Shown here in pieces: positions 12,960 to 24,400 of a stretch of DNA of 44,407 nucleotides. The first letter of the stretch is position 1; each line of letters begins with the position of its first letter. Position numbers and translations under genes: made by a program. A model generated the notes under the pieces. It ran no database searches, was not told the origin of the DNA, and worked only from the letters and a program-made list of their open reading frames with translations. This DNA is from Mariannaea sp. PMI_226 (lineage: Eukaryota > Ascomycota > Sordariomycetes > Hypocreales > Nectriaceae), in assembly GCA_024336345.1 (NCBI GenBank), contig JANFOG010000023.1, forward strand, positions 1-44,407. Direction: 5' to 3'.

Positions 12960-14500
12960 AGAGAATAACATCTCTACATAATATAATACCATTCCTAATT
13001 TACAAAAGCTATCTAATTTAGAGAAAGATATTATTATTTAGTTTATCTTGGACTTAGATTTGCGAGGATTTCCCCTATAATTATATAATATTGAAGAAAT
13101 AGCCGATCAATTACTTATTAATCGAAATGCATTATCTATTGGTAAGTGCTAGGCTTTAAACTTCATTAAACGCCACCTAAAGCTTAAAATGCAATTCTTT
13201 TGTAAATATAATTATAAAAGAGCTAAATATAAAGATCTAAAGATAATTAATAATTGGTTTAGGCTTATAATAAATATAATAGGCAAGTTTAGCATTTGAT
13301 TAGATAATATATATAACTTTAATAAAATTGGCTTTATAATGGGTATTATTATAAGTAAAATAATTATAATAGATATAAAAAGGTATTTAAACTTAAAATT
13401 AATCTAATTTAGAAATTGAGAATGGATTATAGCTATTTAAATTATTAATATAAGAGGCTGGGCGATCCCGCTATTTCTTATTGCTATAAGCCAATTTTAT
13501 CTTATTAATTAGTATTAAGAAAGCAACCTCCTAGGCGATTGGGCTATTGCTATTACCCAAAATGGCTAGATTGATAATATAATAGGTCTTAAGTAGTTAA
13601 AGCACTTTAATTATTATATAAGCAATTGATCAATTGGTTGCTATTATCTTCTTATTCTTAATAGGCATGAAAGTTATTATTTAGTCTAATTTAAGGAATA
13701 TTATAAAGATAATAAAATCGTCACACTTTATATACTACCTAATTTATCTTATCTACTTTAGCCTCTTGATATTTCATACTTTAGGCTGCTTAAAATAGCA
13801 TATGGGAAAGAAATAGAATATTTAATTAAATGCTTTATTATATATATTTTAAAGTCTAATTTCTTCCCGGCCTTTTATAATATATATAATATTATTATTA
13901 TAAAAAGTAATATTAAGGTAGGTTTTAAAGGAGCCGGGCTTAATCCTCTAGATCTAGAAAATATTATATTAAAACTTAATGTGTGGCTACGGATTCTAAT
14001 ATTATTTAATTAAGAGCTTAAGCCTATTAGCCCTTAGGCCTTAAAGACTCTAAAGACTATTATTAAGACTAGCTTCCAATTTGAGTATTTTGAAAGATAA
14101 ATTAGAAGGCTTTAAAGTATCTCTTTAGAATCTATTATTAAAGCATTATAATTACTTTCTAAAGAAATAAAGGCTATTATAAATAAAATAGTATTAATAA
14201 AGGCTAAGATCTGGGATCTTCAATAAGCAAATAAGATATTTAGTAAATAGTGTAGATTAAAAAGGATTAGGCTACAAAATGGAGGGATAATAATAATAGA
14301 AATAAGAAGGGAAGTAATTAATTAAATAAAAGCTAATATATAAATATAGGCGGAAATATTGTAAAGTGGTGGTTGAGGGAAGTTGGCGCGATCGGGCAGA
14401 AGGCATTGTGGGACTTATGGCAAGACTGGTCATAACGCAAGGATATGTTAGGTAATTATTAAGACCTCTAAGGAAGAGGATAGCGATTAGGATCATTTAA
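12960..14500 (+). pseudogene. Fot1/pogo transposase (DDE), RIP-inactivated
   Basis: One-frame reading of a pogo-type transposase. At about 13035-13200 is the psq/CENP-B-like helix-turn-helix part (LDLRGFPP, later FIKRHLKLK). At about 13312-13345, YNFNKIGFIMG replaces the family motif in which the first catalytic Asp sits before E-x-G-F. Asp and Glu have become Asn and Lys through G-to-A. At about 13430 REWIIAI is present; near 13660 LLILNRHES matches the G-H-x-S region of the second Asp; near 13740-13790 come LPNLSYLLxPLDISYF and KIAYGKE; at 13930 FKGAGLNPLD. A C-terminal zinc knuckle is readable at about 14393-14455 (HCGTYGKTGHNARIC). Several TAG/TAA replace Trp/Gln. It is inactive, and the start is not identifiable. 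Confidence 0.88.
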
Positions 14501-14507
14501 TTAAATG
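14494..14507. repeat. Palindrome CATTTAATTAAATG, right subterminal copy
   Basis: Same perfect 14-bp palindrome as at 12804-12817, ending 89 bp inside the right end of the Fot1 element. One-base RIP-type variants occur at 38449-38462 and 43104-43117. Confidence 0.5.
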
Positions 14508-14554
14508 CTTTGTGGTTTTTTTATTTTGGTTTTAAAATAAGATATAGTGAAAAG

Positions 14555-14596
14555 TGACCAGCTCGCTTGTCTGACCAGCTCGCTTATTATATACAT
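14555..14596 (-). repeat. Right terminal inverted repeat of the Fot1 element
   Basis: Reverse complement of the left repeat, unmutated, with two intact copies of the 12-base word TGACCAGCTCGC. It ends in ATATACAT directly before the TA target duplication. Confidence 0.92.
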
Positions 14597-14851
14597 TATA
14601 TAAATAAATTATAATAATTAAATTATATTAAAAGCTAAGTAGTTAGGCTATCTAATGGTAATGATTATAGTTTATATACTAACTATATATTAGGGTTTAT
14701 AAAGGTTTGATATTGAACCTAAGTGAACTCTATTAGTGGTTTGCAGCGGTTTGAGGTCAAACCCTAATGAACTTTATAAGGTTCGTGATGATTTAATGCC
14801 AAACCTGAGCGAACTCATGCCTATTGGCTGGAAATTTGTAGGGCATGTTTT

Positions 14852-15033
14852 TGTAATACGGTCATAGTCACAAGGTAGCTAGGTAGGCTAAGATGGTCCC
14901 TTATCTCTATATTCAAGACTGAAGCTTGCAGCTTCAAGGATTTTACTACTCTTGTGCCAATATGAGGGGTTGTCACGGTGAAACCGTGGCTAAACCCCGG
15001 CGAACGGGCGGCGACCCGTTTGGCCCTATTACA
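14852..15033. mobile_element. 182-bp TG...CA element with 5-bp target duplication
   Basis: It is absent from the other LTR of B, so it is an insertion. It begins TGTAATACGG and ends CCCTATTACA (7-bp perfect terminal inversion TGTAATA), flanked by GTTTT at 14847-14851 and 15034-15038. A 5-bp duplication and TG...CA ends fit a solo LTR or a very small LTR-derived element better than a Tc1-like MITE. Inside are two perfect hairpins, TGAAGC/GCTTCA at 14920-14936 and CACGGT/ACCGTG at 14974-14988. Composition is normal, with no RIP. It encodes nothing; the minus-strand frame across it is incidental. Confidence 0.8.
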
Positions 15034-15075
15034 GTTTTGCACGTGATCTAAGGCAGATCAGGACGTGACACTGCT

Positions 15076-18000
15076 CAAAGCAACCTATAATTTATATACT
15101 TTTGAAGAACCACTTAGGGGATGGATATTTATACCTAGATTACTATAGAAATAAATAAATAATAGAAATGCTAAAACACTTATTATAATAAGGTTGGGAT
15201 ATAATATGGAAGGAACACCATTAGGAACGGTACACCTAGCTAGTAGCAATCTCTATAAAAACGAGAAAGAGGCAACTATCTTGGAATACTAAATAGAAAT
15301 ATAGATGTAAGTATAGAAATATAATAATGGGATAATTAGTATCCAATATATAATAGCAAGGCCCTATATACTAATCACAAATAATAATAACCTATTAAAC
15401 TGGATATTAATATCTATATTATAACACAAGAATGGAAACCCAATCCACTAGCCAGAGAACAGCAAGACACTCACTATACTATAATAACAACCTCTAAAAT
15501 CCAAAGAGCTTATAGAATACATACTATAATACCCACTTCATAAGGCCATATGGGCAGAAATATGGCAATATTTCGGAATGATAACTACTAAATACCATCA
15601 ATAACTATTATACCTAGCCACAAACATTAATAAAATCAAATTATAATAAAGATTAGGATATATTGAATTATAGATAATTATAGTAGATATATAAATGGCA
15701 TAAAAATATAAAATACTATTTGAAAGAAAAGACATCCTACTAAACGCATAAATTGATAATATCCTAATTTAAATATAAGAAATAGAACCCTAAGAATACC
15801 GAGAAATTAAAGTAGAATAGAAATTTAATTATAATTAAATCTTCATATACAAAGTTAGATATAAAAGAGTAAAAAAACTTATAAAACAAATCTACACGCT
15901 ATTACCAGAAGATTCCATATTATTCTTACTAAAATACAAATAATATAAGGGAATTTTATAAATATTATACTATAATATAAATTGCTATAATTATAAAAGA
16001 TAAAAAATCAAGAATAATTTATATTTAGTATAGCTATATAGAGAATCTATATAAAATATCTTCTATTATAAAAAAATAGCTTTTAGGAAAGTCATCATTT
16101 GGAATAAGAAAATCTAAATAGCTATATTAGAAGATAGAGCGCAATACTTCCCCCTAAAATATATAGAAAAAGGAATTATAATATAAGAATGCCCTTATGA
16201 AGAATGTATTAAATACTAAAGAGAGAAAATATAAGGATGGCAAGACCTATATATATCTATATATAAATAATAAATATAATAAAGACTATTATTAAGAGAG
16301 ACCCGATTTTAAGAAATTAAGAAGGAACTTATAAATATATTTAGAATATATACAATCGAGTATATAGGAGAAAATGAATATACGCCCCTATAAAGAAGAA
16401 CCCTAGGAAATATAAGATAGTCCGACAACCATCAGTAATTAAGTATTAAGTTGCAAGTATGAGTTAAGGGAGAATGGTTAATTACATTGGTAGATAGTGG
16501 AGTATATATAAATGCCATTATACTATAGATAGTTAATAACCTTATATTATTATAGAAGGAGAAGGAATACCTATATAAAGTCTTAAATTTTGAAGGAAAT
16601 GCTTTATCTTATGAGTAAGGATGAGTTAACCGCCAGACCGATCAACTGGAAATTATTATTAAAGGAGCTCAATAGATTGAAAAATTCAATATAATAGACC
16701 TTAAAGGATATAATATGCTCCTTGGGTACCCATAGCTATACTAATTCAACCCACTGATTGACTGGCGTACTGGCTAGGTGCAAGCCTTTTGGGGTGATGC
16801 AGCCAGAAATCAGGAATAATAACTAACCGAAGATAATACAAGATCTTAAGGCCCTACCGACGAGAATGGAGGCAGCCGAGCTAGGGAGATAATGAACTTA
16901 CCTATGCCTAAAGGAACAAAATATAAATAGACTAAAGGAATTAAGAACCACTTATAAAAGATAATCGCATTTCTTAAGAATATATTCACATAGATAGACA
17001 AAGACCTTAAGGAATATGCTAAAATACTAAATAAAGAAAATAGATTTAAGAATATTCCATTATAATACCGGATTTATAAGCAACTATTTGTAGAAGAACT
17101 TAAGACAAAACTACTAGAATATAGCCAATAGGATTATAAAATATGGCTAAAGGATGGAGCAATACCCACATTCTATAAAATTTATAATCTCAATAAAGCA
17201 TAACTTTAGATACTTAAGGAATACCTTAAAAAGATATTAAAAAAAGAATATATTAAAATATTAAAATCAATAACTAAATATCCAATTATATTTATTCCTA
17301 AAAAGAATAACAAATTTTAACTAATTATAGATTATTATAGGCTTAATAATATAATAGTTAAAAATAAAATACCATTACCCCTAATTAAAGAACTAAAGGA
17401 CCGATTATAAAATAAAAGGTACCTTACTATACTCAATCTTAAGGGAGTCTATAACCTAATCTACATTACTAAAGGATATAAATAGAAAACCGCATTTAAA
17501 ATAAAGTTCGGACTATATAAATATCTTATTATGCCTTTTGGACTTATTAATATATTAATTATATTTCAATAAATAATTAATAATATATTATGTAAATACC
17601 TTAATATATTTATAATATATTATCTAAATAATATTTTAATCTTTTTGAATAATAAAGAAGAATATATAAAATATATCCATAAGATATTATAAATATTATA
17701 AGATATAAAGCTTTTAGTTAAACTAAAGAAAAGTTATTTTTATATTATAAAAATAGACTTCCTAGGCTACCATATCTCCTATAATGAGATAAAGATAGAC
17801 CCTAAGAAAATATCGGCAGTTAAGGACTGGCCAAAATTAATATTAGTTAAGGAAATATAAGCTTTTTTAAAATTTATAAATTATTATTAAAAGTTCCTTA
17901 GGAACTTTAGGAAAATAGTAATACCTCTTATTAAATTAATAAAGAAAGATATCTAATTTGAGTTTAGCACCCGGGCCCAAACCACCTTTAAAGAAATCAA

Positions 18001-19990
18001 ATAATTAATATTTAGCAAACCAATATTCAAAATGTTCAATCTATAATAACCGATTAAATTAAAAACTAATATATTAGACTTTGCCCTAAAAATATAATTA
18101 GGACAATAAGATAATAATAGCAAATTATATTTTATAGCATTCTACTCCTATAAATTATATAAAGCAAAACTTAATTACCCTATTTATAATAAAGAATTCC
18201 TTATTATAGTAAATATATTTAAGGAATTTAAATATTATTTATTAAAAAGCTATTATTAAATTAAAATCTTATAGACTATAAGAATATCTTATATTTTGCA
18301 ATAATATAAGAACTTAGTAAATAATAATTATAATATACAAAAATCCTAGCAAAATTTAACTATATTATTATTTATATTAAAGGAATGAAAAACAATAGAG
18401 TAAATACTATTAGCTAGCAAATTGATCTTAATATAAAATAACCTAAAATCAATAAATAACTCCTAACCTATATAAAAGAAGGATATTTAAAACAAAAGTA
18501 TATTATAGTTATTTAAAAAAAGATAATTAAATGATTAAATATGACCATTTAGAAAGAGATACCTAAAAAAGGAATTGATATTTATAATATAGAATAAGGA
18601 AATCCACTACTATAATAGATCCAGAAGTATAATAACCAACTACCTAAAGAAGAAAAAACCAATAAACAACAAATATTAGAAGATCTAAGAAAACCACTTA
18701 TTAAAGAAATATATAAACACCCACTCTATAGATATTAAAAAATCACAAAAACCCTAGAATAAATCAAAATAACATACACCTTTCCTAAATTTAAAAAGAT
18801 TATTTAGAAAATTATATAAATATATATTATCTATAATAAAACGAAAGTATATAGATATAAACTATATAGAGAATTATAACCACTATTAATCACTATATAA
18901 CCATAAGACACAATTATAATAGATTTTATTATAAAACTACCCCTATCATTAGATCTAGCAATAAAGGTTGCTTATAATAGCATTTTAATTATTATAAACA
19001 AACTCACCAAGTTTTCTTATTTTATATTATATTAAGAAAAAACAAATATAGAATAGTTTTTATATATCTTTATAAAAAACATTATTAATATATATAAACT
19101 ATTTATTAAGATTATCTTAAATAGAGGATCACTATTCTTTTTAAACTTTTGATAATACTTAATAAATAAAATTAATTTAAACTATAAGCTCACCACTACC
19201 TATAGACTATAGATCGATAGACAAATAGAATAAATAAATTAAATATTGGAAATATACCTCCAATACTATATTAATTATAAATAAAGCAATTGGGTTAAGA
19301 AGCTATTAATTGCATAACTTACTTAAAACACCACCCATAATAAAAGCATAAAGTTAACACCAGCTTATATTAATTTCAGATTTACCCCAAATGCCTATAG
19401 GATACCAATAAAAAAAGGACCTATTATACCTATAACTATATTTAAAATAGATAAACTTAAAAATCTACACAAAGAACTATATATAGAACTTTCTTTTATA
19501 TAAAAATAACACAAAAAGTACTATAATAAAAAAAGATTAAAGGGACTAACCTTCTTGAAGGGAGATATAGTCTTATTTGCCACAAAAAACATCAAAATAA
19601 AACAACCAAACCAAAAACTCAACTATAAGTACATTAAACCATACCTAATAAAAAAGAAAATTTTAAATTATAATTATAAAATCAATTTACTAAATGAAGT
19701 CAAAATCCATCTAATATTTCACATTTTATTACTTAAAACCATTAACAAAGATATAATTATCATAGGAAACCAGACATTCAAAGCAGAAGTAGATAGACCA
19801 AAAGAATAAGAAGTAAAAGAAATCCACAATATAAAGGAAGAAAATAATAAAATTAAATATCTTATTAAATAGAAAGACTACCCTAAAAACGACAATTTAT
19901 AAAAACCATTAGAACACCTTATATATACCCAATATCTATTAAAGAACTTTTATCAATAGAAATAAAGAAATCATTTAGCCTAATAGCATT
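15076..19990 (+). pseudogene. pol of element A: PR-RT-RNaseH-IN-chromodomain (broken)
   Basis: Degraded Pol on the plus strand. An aspartic protease with intact DSG is at about 16488-16520 (LVDSGVYINAI). RT spans roughly 17170-17870; the active-site box at 17618-17635 reads YYLNNIL instead of YLDD, both Asp being Asn. RNase H is about 18030-18400, with FALKIQLGQ and ILNRG-like blocks beyond. Integrase is about 18690-19400, containing DFIIKLPLS. The integrase C-terminal module is the longest stop-free piece, 19555-19809 (KGDIVLF ... HLIFHILLL). A chromodomain-like tail follows to about 19930. Dozens of TAA/TAG stand at Gln/Trp positions. The 5' part (15076-16450) is the Gag-Pol linker and is not recognisable. 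It is inactive. Confidence 0.88.
19810..19930 (+). pseudogene. Chromodomain remnant of element A
   Basis: Translation KYLIK-stop-KDYPKNDNL-stop-KPLEHL fits the chromodomain core (YLVKWKGY ... WEPxENL), with the two signature Trp codons turned into TAG and TAA. In chromoviruses this domain guides integration to heterochromatin by reading histone methyl-lysine. Both aromatic-cage Trp positions are lost here. Confidence 0.7.
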
Positions 19991-20647
19991 CTAATTAATA
20001 ATATTAATTATACTAAAGGATTAAGCCTTTATAATAGCCTCAGACTCCACGCACTCTAAATCCTCTAGCTTATCTAAAGATTGCAAACCATAATATACTA
20101 TTTCCACACCTTTGGTTTTCAATTGACGTTTTTGATAATAAAGATGAGTTAATTTCGCCAAAGCCTTATTTATATAGGCTTATGCCTTTTGAGCAGCCTA
20201 TTATAAATAAAGGAAATCCTTTTCGACCCATTCCTCCTCTTGCTCTAGCCAATTAGACTTATTATTAATATATATTATTATAAAAATTAGTAAAAAAAGG
20301 GAAGGAGAACATGAGAAATTAATAAGCACTAATTGCTACAGAAGATATATTATAAAAACGATTTTAATAGGCACACTTAACGCACCGGGTTGATTTCTTA
20401 GGAAGAACCTAATAATAGAAATTACAAATGGTATAGAATGAATAAGATATAATATTAAAGTCTAGATACTAAATGGTATTACCCAATTTTAATATAGCCA
20501 AATGTTCCTTTAAATTACTAGCATGCCTAGACATAATATTAGCTAAAGAATATAAAGAATAGAAATTAGGGAATTAATTAAGAATAAAAGCTAAAATAAT
20601 TATAAACCAATAGCCTTAAGAATAAGACCTTTGGAGGGGAGATATTA
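19991..20647 (+). other. 3' untranslated part and polypurine tract of element A
   Basis: No gene is visible. The stretch runs from the end of pol to the 3' LTR. The purine run ggaggggagatat at 20633-20645 directly precedes the LTR and is the likely plus-strand primer. Confidence 0.6.
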
Positions 20648-21029
20648 TATTATAGCCTAAATCATGACCTATATTTATTTTATATGTGACCTACCTTTTG
20701 CACTAATTAAACCGGATTATTAATAATTATGGTTAAGATATTATAATTGCCTTCTGATCCTTATTATAATTACTTACCATAGATCCTAGGCAAGCTATAA
20801 TCGCCTTATATAGTAGCTAGTATATAAACCACAGTCATTACCATTAGATAGTCTATTTAGCTACTTAGCTTTCAATATAACTTGGTTACCATAATCCACT
20901 TGTGCATTACCAGATGTAACACCCTAAAGTGATACTTCCGCTACCGCTCAGAATAATGCCCCAACCGTTCTGCCAATATAAACCTATTGCGACCTGGTTT
21001 ATCCCTTGGGAATCGATCAGACCGTTACA
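20648..21029 (+). repeat. 3' LTR of element A
   Basis: 382 bp, same length as 2011-2392. It starts TATTATAGCC (RIP form of TGTCACGGCC) and ends CAGACCGTTACA, followed by the TATAG duplication. The first half is strongly A/T-converted, while the last about 150 bp are unmutated. Confidence 0.94.
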
Positions 21030-21034
21030 TATAG

Positions 21035-21491
21035 GAGGGGGAGTGTTAGGTTGGTCAATCTATCTATAAGGATTTGGAAAGTAAAGTCTAAATGGATGGG
21101 GTTGTGAAAATAGGTGAGGTACTTAACCGGAATGTTAATTAAGAATATATTGATGGGGTTAATAGAATGGTTAATGGTATGGTGGATGGTTATAGTGCAC
21201 GACTTAACAAGTGTAATTACTATCAATTTGGTAGATTTCTTCGAGATTAAAAGGGAAAAGCTTGTCTTCTCATTTCTCTTATAGTTAGTTATAGGGATAA
21301 GCCCTTTTACTATCTTATTTATTATTCATTAGATAAGCAGTTCGTTTATTGGTTCCACTTTCCGTTTGATTTTTCGTTCGTTTCTTCATTTGTTATGCGC
21401 CTCACTTCAAGCCACAGCTTTACGCCACAGCATCCGATAGGAATGCCTATCACCTGGTATCAGCTGCTGCTAGTAGTGGTATCTAACTAGA
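21035..21491. other. Junction between element A and the NLR gene; no gene seen
   Basis: About 450 bp separate the end of element A from the stop codon of the NLR gene. The left half is still AT-biased; from about 21380 composition is normal and probably holds the 3' UTR of the NLR gene. The minus-strand frame 21017-21226 overlaps the LTR and is not supported. Confidence 0.5.
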
Positions 21492-24400
21492 CTAATATGT
21501 ATACTCAACATCAGCGCCTTTCTCGAGCAGTAGCTTAATAACAGCCTCATGTCCGTTTTCTGTGGCCCTTGATAGCGGTGTCCTGCCAAAGCTATCTCTT
21601 GACCTAGGATTAGCACCCTTCTCAAGCAGCAGCTGAACCATAGCCTCTTGCCCTTTAGCAGCAGCTTGCGACAGTGGTGTCTGGCCATGTCTTTCTATTT
21701 TTGCTTCTAGATTCGCGCCCTTTTGAAGCAGCAGCTGAACGACAATCTGGTGCCCGTTCACTACAGCCAACCAGAGTGGCGTCTTGCCATATTGCCCGTA
21801 TTTTGATTCTACATTCGCACCTTTCTGGAGAAGCAGCTTCACAACGGTGCCATGCCCCTTCTCTGCAGCGCATGACAGCGGTGATTTGCTAAAGCTGCTG
21901 GATGCCTCGAGCCCAGCGCCCTCCTCAAGTAGCACCTTCACAACGGCCTCGTGTCCATTCTGTGCAGCCAACAACAGCGGCGTCTCGCCACAATTGTCTT
22001 TTCGCATCAGAATACCCCCGTTCTCAAGCAGGAGCTTGACGACAGTCTCATGCCCGGTCTCTGCAGCCCTTGCCAGCGGCGTCATGCCAAAATTATCTTC
22101 TGACTCAAGGTCAGCGCCCTCCTCAAGCAGCAGCCGAACCATGGCCTCGTGCCCGTTCTGTGCAGCCCGCGATAGCAGGGTCTGCCCAGAATCGTCTCTT
22201 TGCATCAGAACACCACCCTTCTCAAGCAGCAGCTTGACGACAGCCTCATGCCCGTTCCCTGCGGCCTCCCCTAGCGGCGTCTGGCCAGAGTTGTCTTTTA
22301 AATTGAGATCGGCGCCTCTCTCAAGCAGCAGGTTCACAACGGCCTCGTGCCCATTGCTGGCTGCCAACGACAGCGGCGTCTGGCCAGAATCGTCTCTTTG
22401 CATCAGAATACCGCCCTTCTCAAGCAGCTGGTCCACGACAGCCTTATGCCCATTGCTAGCCGCCAACGACAGCGGCGTCCAGCCAGAGTTGTCTTTTGAA
22501 TTGAGATCGGCGCCTCTCTCAAGCAGCAGGTTCACGACGACCTCATGCCCGTTCTGTGCAGCCCATGACAGCGGCGTCCGACCAAAACTGTCCTTTGAAT
22601 CTAAAGGCTGACGTTGCTGAGAAAGGATGTCTACTGCTTCTCGAAGCCCAAAGTAGGCGGCTAGATGTACTCCTGTTGTCCCTTGTGGAACCCTCTGGCT
22701 ATATTTTTGATACCTTGGTTCACCGGCCAGTAGGCATTGAGTTGCAAATTGTACTTTAGCTGTGTTCTTGAGGAATTCCGAAATGTACTCGCGGCATGTT
22801 GAAACTTCGCCAGCATGATATCCCCAGTTGTGTGCAGCGTATTCATAAAACGGATATGACTCCAGCCGTTCTTCAAATTCGTCATCTGATTGACAGAACC
22901 CGCTCTCAAAGACGCTAAACGAGAGGTAAGCAAGGCAGATTTTTGCGATATCGGCCTCTGCGTCCGGGAACCAATCGTTCCTTGTTCTATCAAAGAATTC
23001 CTGCGTCGTATGGTGGACTAACCGGATAATGCCGCTTGCTTCGTCGACCGTGATCAATCCAGCGCAAACTGAGACCATATCCTCAATCTGAGGAAGGTTC
23101 TTTAGATTAAATTCTGACTGGCCAACCTCTACGGTAAGGGCGTACTGGAGTTCCGATGTCTTAAGTGGCCTCTTGGCGCATGAAATCCATGCTAGAACCC
23201 GGTTAGCAAGCTCCTGTAAATCGGATTTCTGCCCGTTGATTCTTTCCATTGCTTGAGCATATGCCTGATCTAACACGTCGAGGTTCTCGTCCTCACTCGA
23301 CTCTTGGTTTTTGCTCAACTGATTTAATGCACTTTTTACAGCCTCCAGCGTAGGCTTGTCATCAAGCGAGCTAAGGTACATCTGGGCTAAGAGAAATCTA
23401 TGGGAAGTCAGTGGCTGAAAATATCCCATTAGTCTGCATAGAACATACATCCCGTCAACAGCGCCCGAGATTTTGACTTTTATCTCTTCTTGAAGCTGTT
23501 GGTTTTGCTTGACAAATGACAGCAGCTGTCCTATGTGCCCGTCAAGATATCTCTGTATATCTTCGCCGCACGCACGAATCTCTACTGAGAGGCTTTGATT
23601 GAATTTTGAAGTTATTTCCGGAAGGAATCTTGATGTTGCAAAGATGTTCGCACCATATTTGACCTGGAGGGTGAAGATCTCCGAGAGAAGTCTGGACCGA
23701 CATCCATTAGACGCTTGGCATTCGTCAAGGGCGTCAACCATAATAAAGATTCTTGAATATAGAGCGGTCACGGATTGGAGGGCCTTTGAGAGTTCGTTGA
23801 ATGATGGCCGTGTCTGCATGACTTTGTGATTCTTGTAGAGAGACCTTACACTCTTAGGCAGAGAGGAATGTGTATGAGCCAACTGCTTCAGCAGACTTGC
23901 GAGGAGATCTTCGGCCCTTTGTTCATCTTTCCATCGGGAGTTACAATAAATGAATGCAATGCCGATGCTTTTGTCCACTCGAAAGCGATTGGCGAGCTCA
24001 TCGACGACAATTGATGTGAGTATCGTCTTTCCTGCTCCCGGAAGACCAGGGCAAAACAGAATCTGCTTCTCAGTTTCCACCCAAGCCTTGAACCCCGCTG
24101 ACTCCAAGAGCCACTGACCGGTACCGGTTTGTCGTCGATCAATGTAGTCGATCTGCTGACAGGCATGATCGATTGGAGCGATCCAGTCGAGGACCCTGAG
24201 CTTCTCTTGCTCGTCTTGTCGCCCATTCAGGTTATAAACCCCTTGTGTAGTCGCATAGGTAGCTTGGCTGCTCTAATTTAGTATTCGACTCGTACCAACA
24301 CGGAATGGTGACCATATACCTAGATATACGGACAACAAATTCATCAAGTAGTGTGACCTTGGCTCTGATCTGATCTCGAAGCTCCTGAATGTCCTCTGGC

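Larger units (their letters stand above)
12737..14596 (+). mobile_element. Fot1/pogo-type DNA transposon in the LTR of B
   Basis: This 1860-bp element is flanked by TA (12735-12736 and 14597-14598), as expected for the Tc1/mariner superfamily. Terminal inverted repeats of about 42 bp start ATGTATATAATAAGCGAGCT and contain the word GCGAGCTGGTCA twice in tandem. The empty site is visible in the other LTR of B (tagtaatatataaat at about 4578), which proves the insertion and its boundaries. It encodes one broken DDE transposase on the plus strand. The 5' part is more RIP-mutated than the 3' part. Confidence 0.93.
4451..15070 (-). mobile_element. Element B: nested Ty3/Gypsy chromovirus, minus strand
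   Basis: Second chromovirus, inserted in antisense inside element A. The target duplication CTGCT is at 4446-4450 and 15071-15075. Its 3' LTR is 4451-4871; its 5' LTR is 12601-15070, split by a Fot1 transposon and a short TG...CA element. Removing those insertions and one copy of each target duplication leaves exactly 421 bp for both LTRs and about 8.6 kb for the element. Coding order read leftward is gag (about 12.5-10.9 kb), a poorly conserved stretch (10.9-9.2 kb), then protease, RT, RNase H and integrase (9.2-5.6 kb). It is heavily RIP-mutated and dead. Its LTR shares sequence with the LTR of A, so the two are sister families. Confidence 0.92.
12601..15070 (-). repeat. 5' LTR of element B, interrupted by two insertions
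   Basis: The LTR pieces are 12601-12736, 14597-14851 and 15034-15070, sharing short duplications with the inserts. Total without insertions is 421 bp, identical in length to 4451-4871. The segment at 12601 is strongly RIP-converted (tataatggtctaattgg against tgtaacggtctgatcgg), whereas the segment from about 14640 to 15070 keeps nearly all its G and C. Confidence 0.9.
2011..21029 (+). mobile_element. Element A: Ty3/Gypsy chromovirus, RIP-degraded, + strand
   Basis: This is a complete but dead LTR retrotransposon. It has two 382-bp LTRs (2011-2392 and 20648-21029) bounded by the 5-bp target duplication TATAG (2006-2010 and 21030-21034). Gag lies left of 4450, and protease, reverse transcriptase, RNase H, integrase and a chromodomain-like tail lie right of 15075. 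Element B sits between them with its own duplication; without B and one CTGCT copy, A would be about 8.4 kb. A polypurine tract precedes the 3' LTR. All coding parts carry many TAA/TAG codons at expected Gln/Trp positions, so the element cannot act on its own. Assignment to Ty3/Gypsy chromoviruses rests on domain order PR-RT-RH-IN-chromodomain. Confidence 0.93.

Noticed and set aside
14272..14496. Minus-strand 74-codon frame in the Fot1 element
   Set aside because: Antisense to the transposase C-terminal zinc knuckle, which reads clearly on the plus strand.
14974..15070. TGTCACG...CGTGACA taken at first as a separate small inverted-repeat element
   Set aside because: Comparison with the other LTR of B shows its right end is the LTR end itself and its left end lies inside the 182-bp insertion.
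21784..22611. 275-codon plus-strand frame
   Set aside because: Antisense shadow of the ankyrin repeats; its repetitive Ser/Cys/Pro sequence mirrors them.
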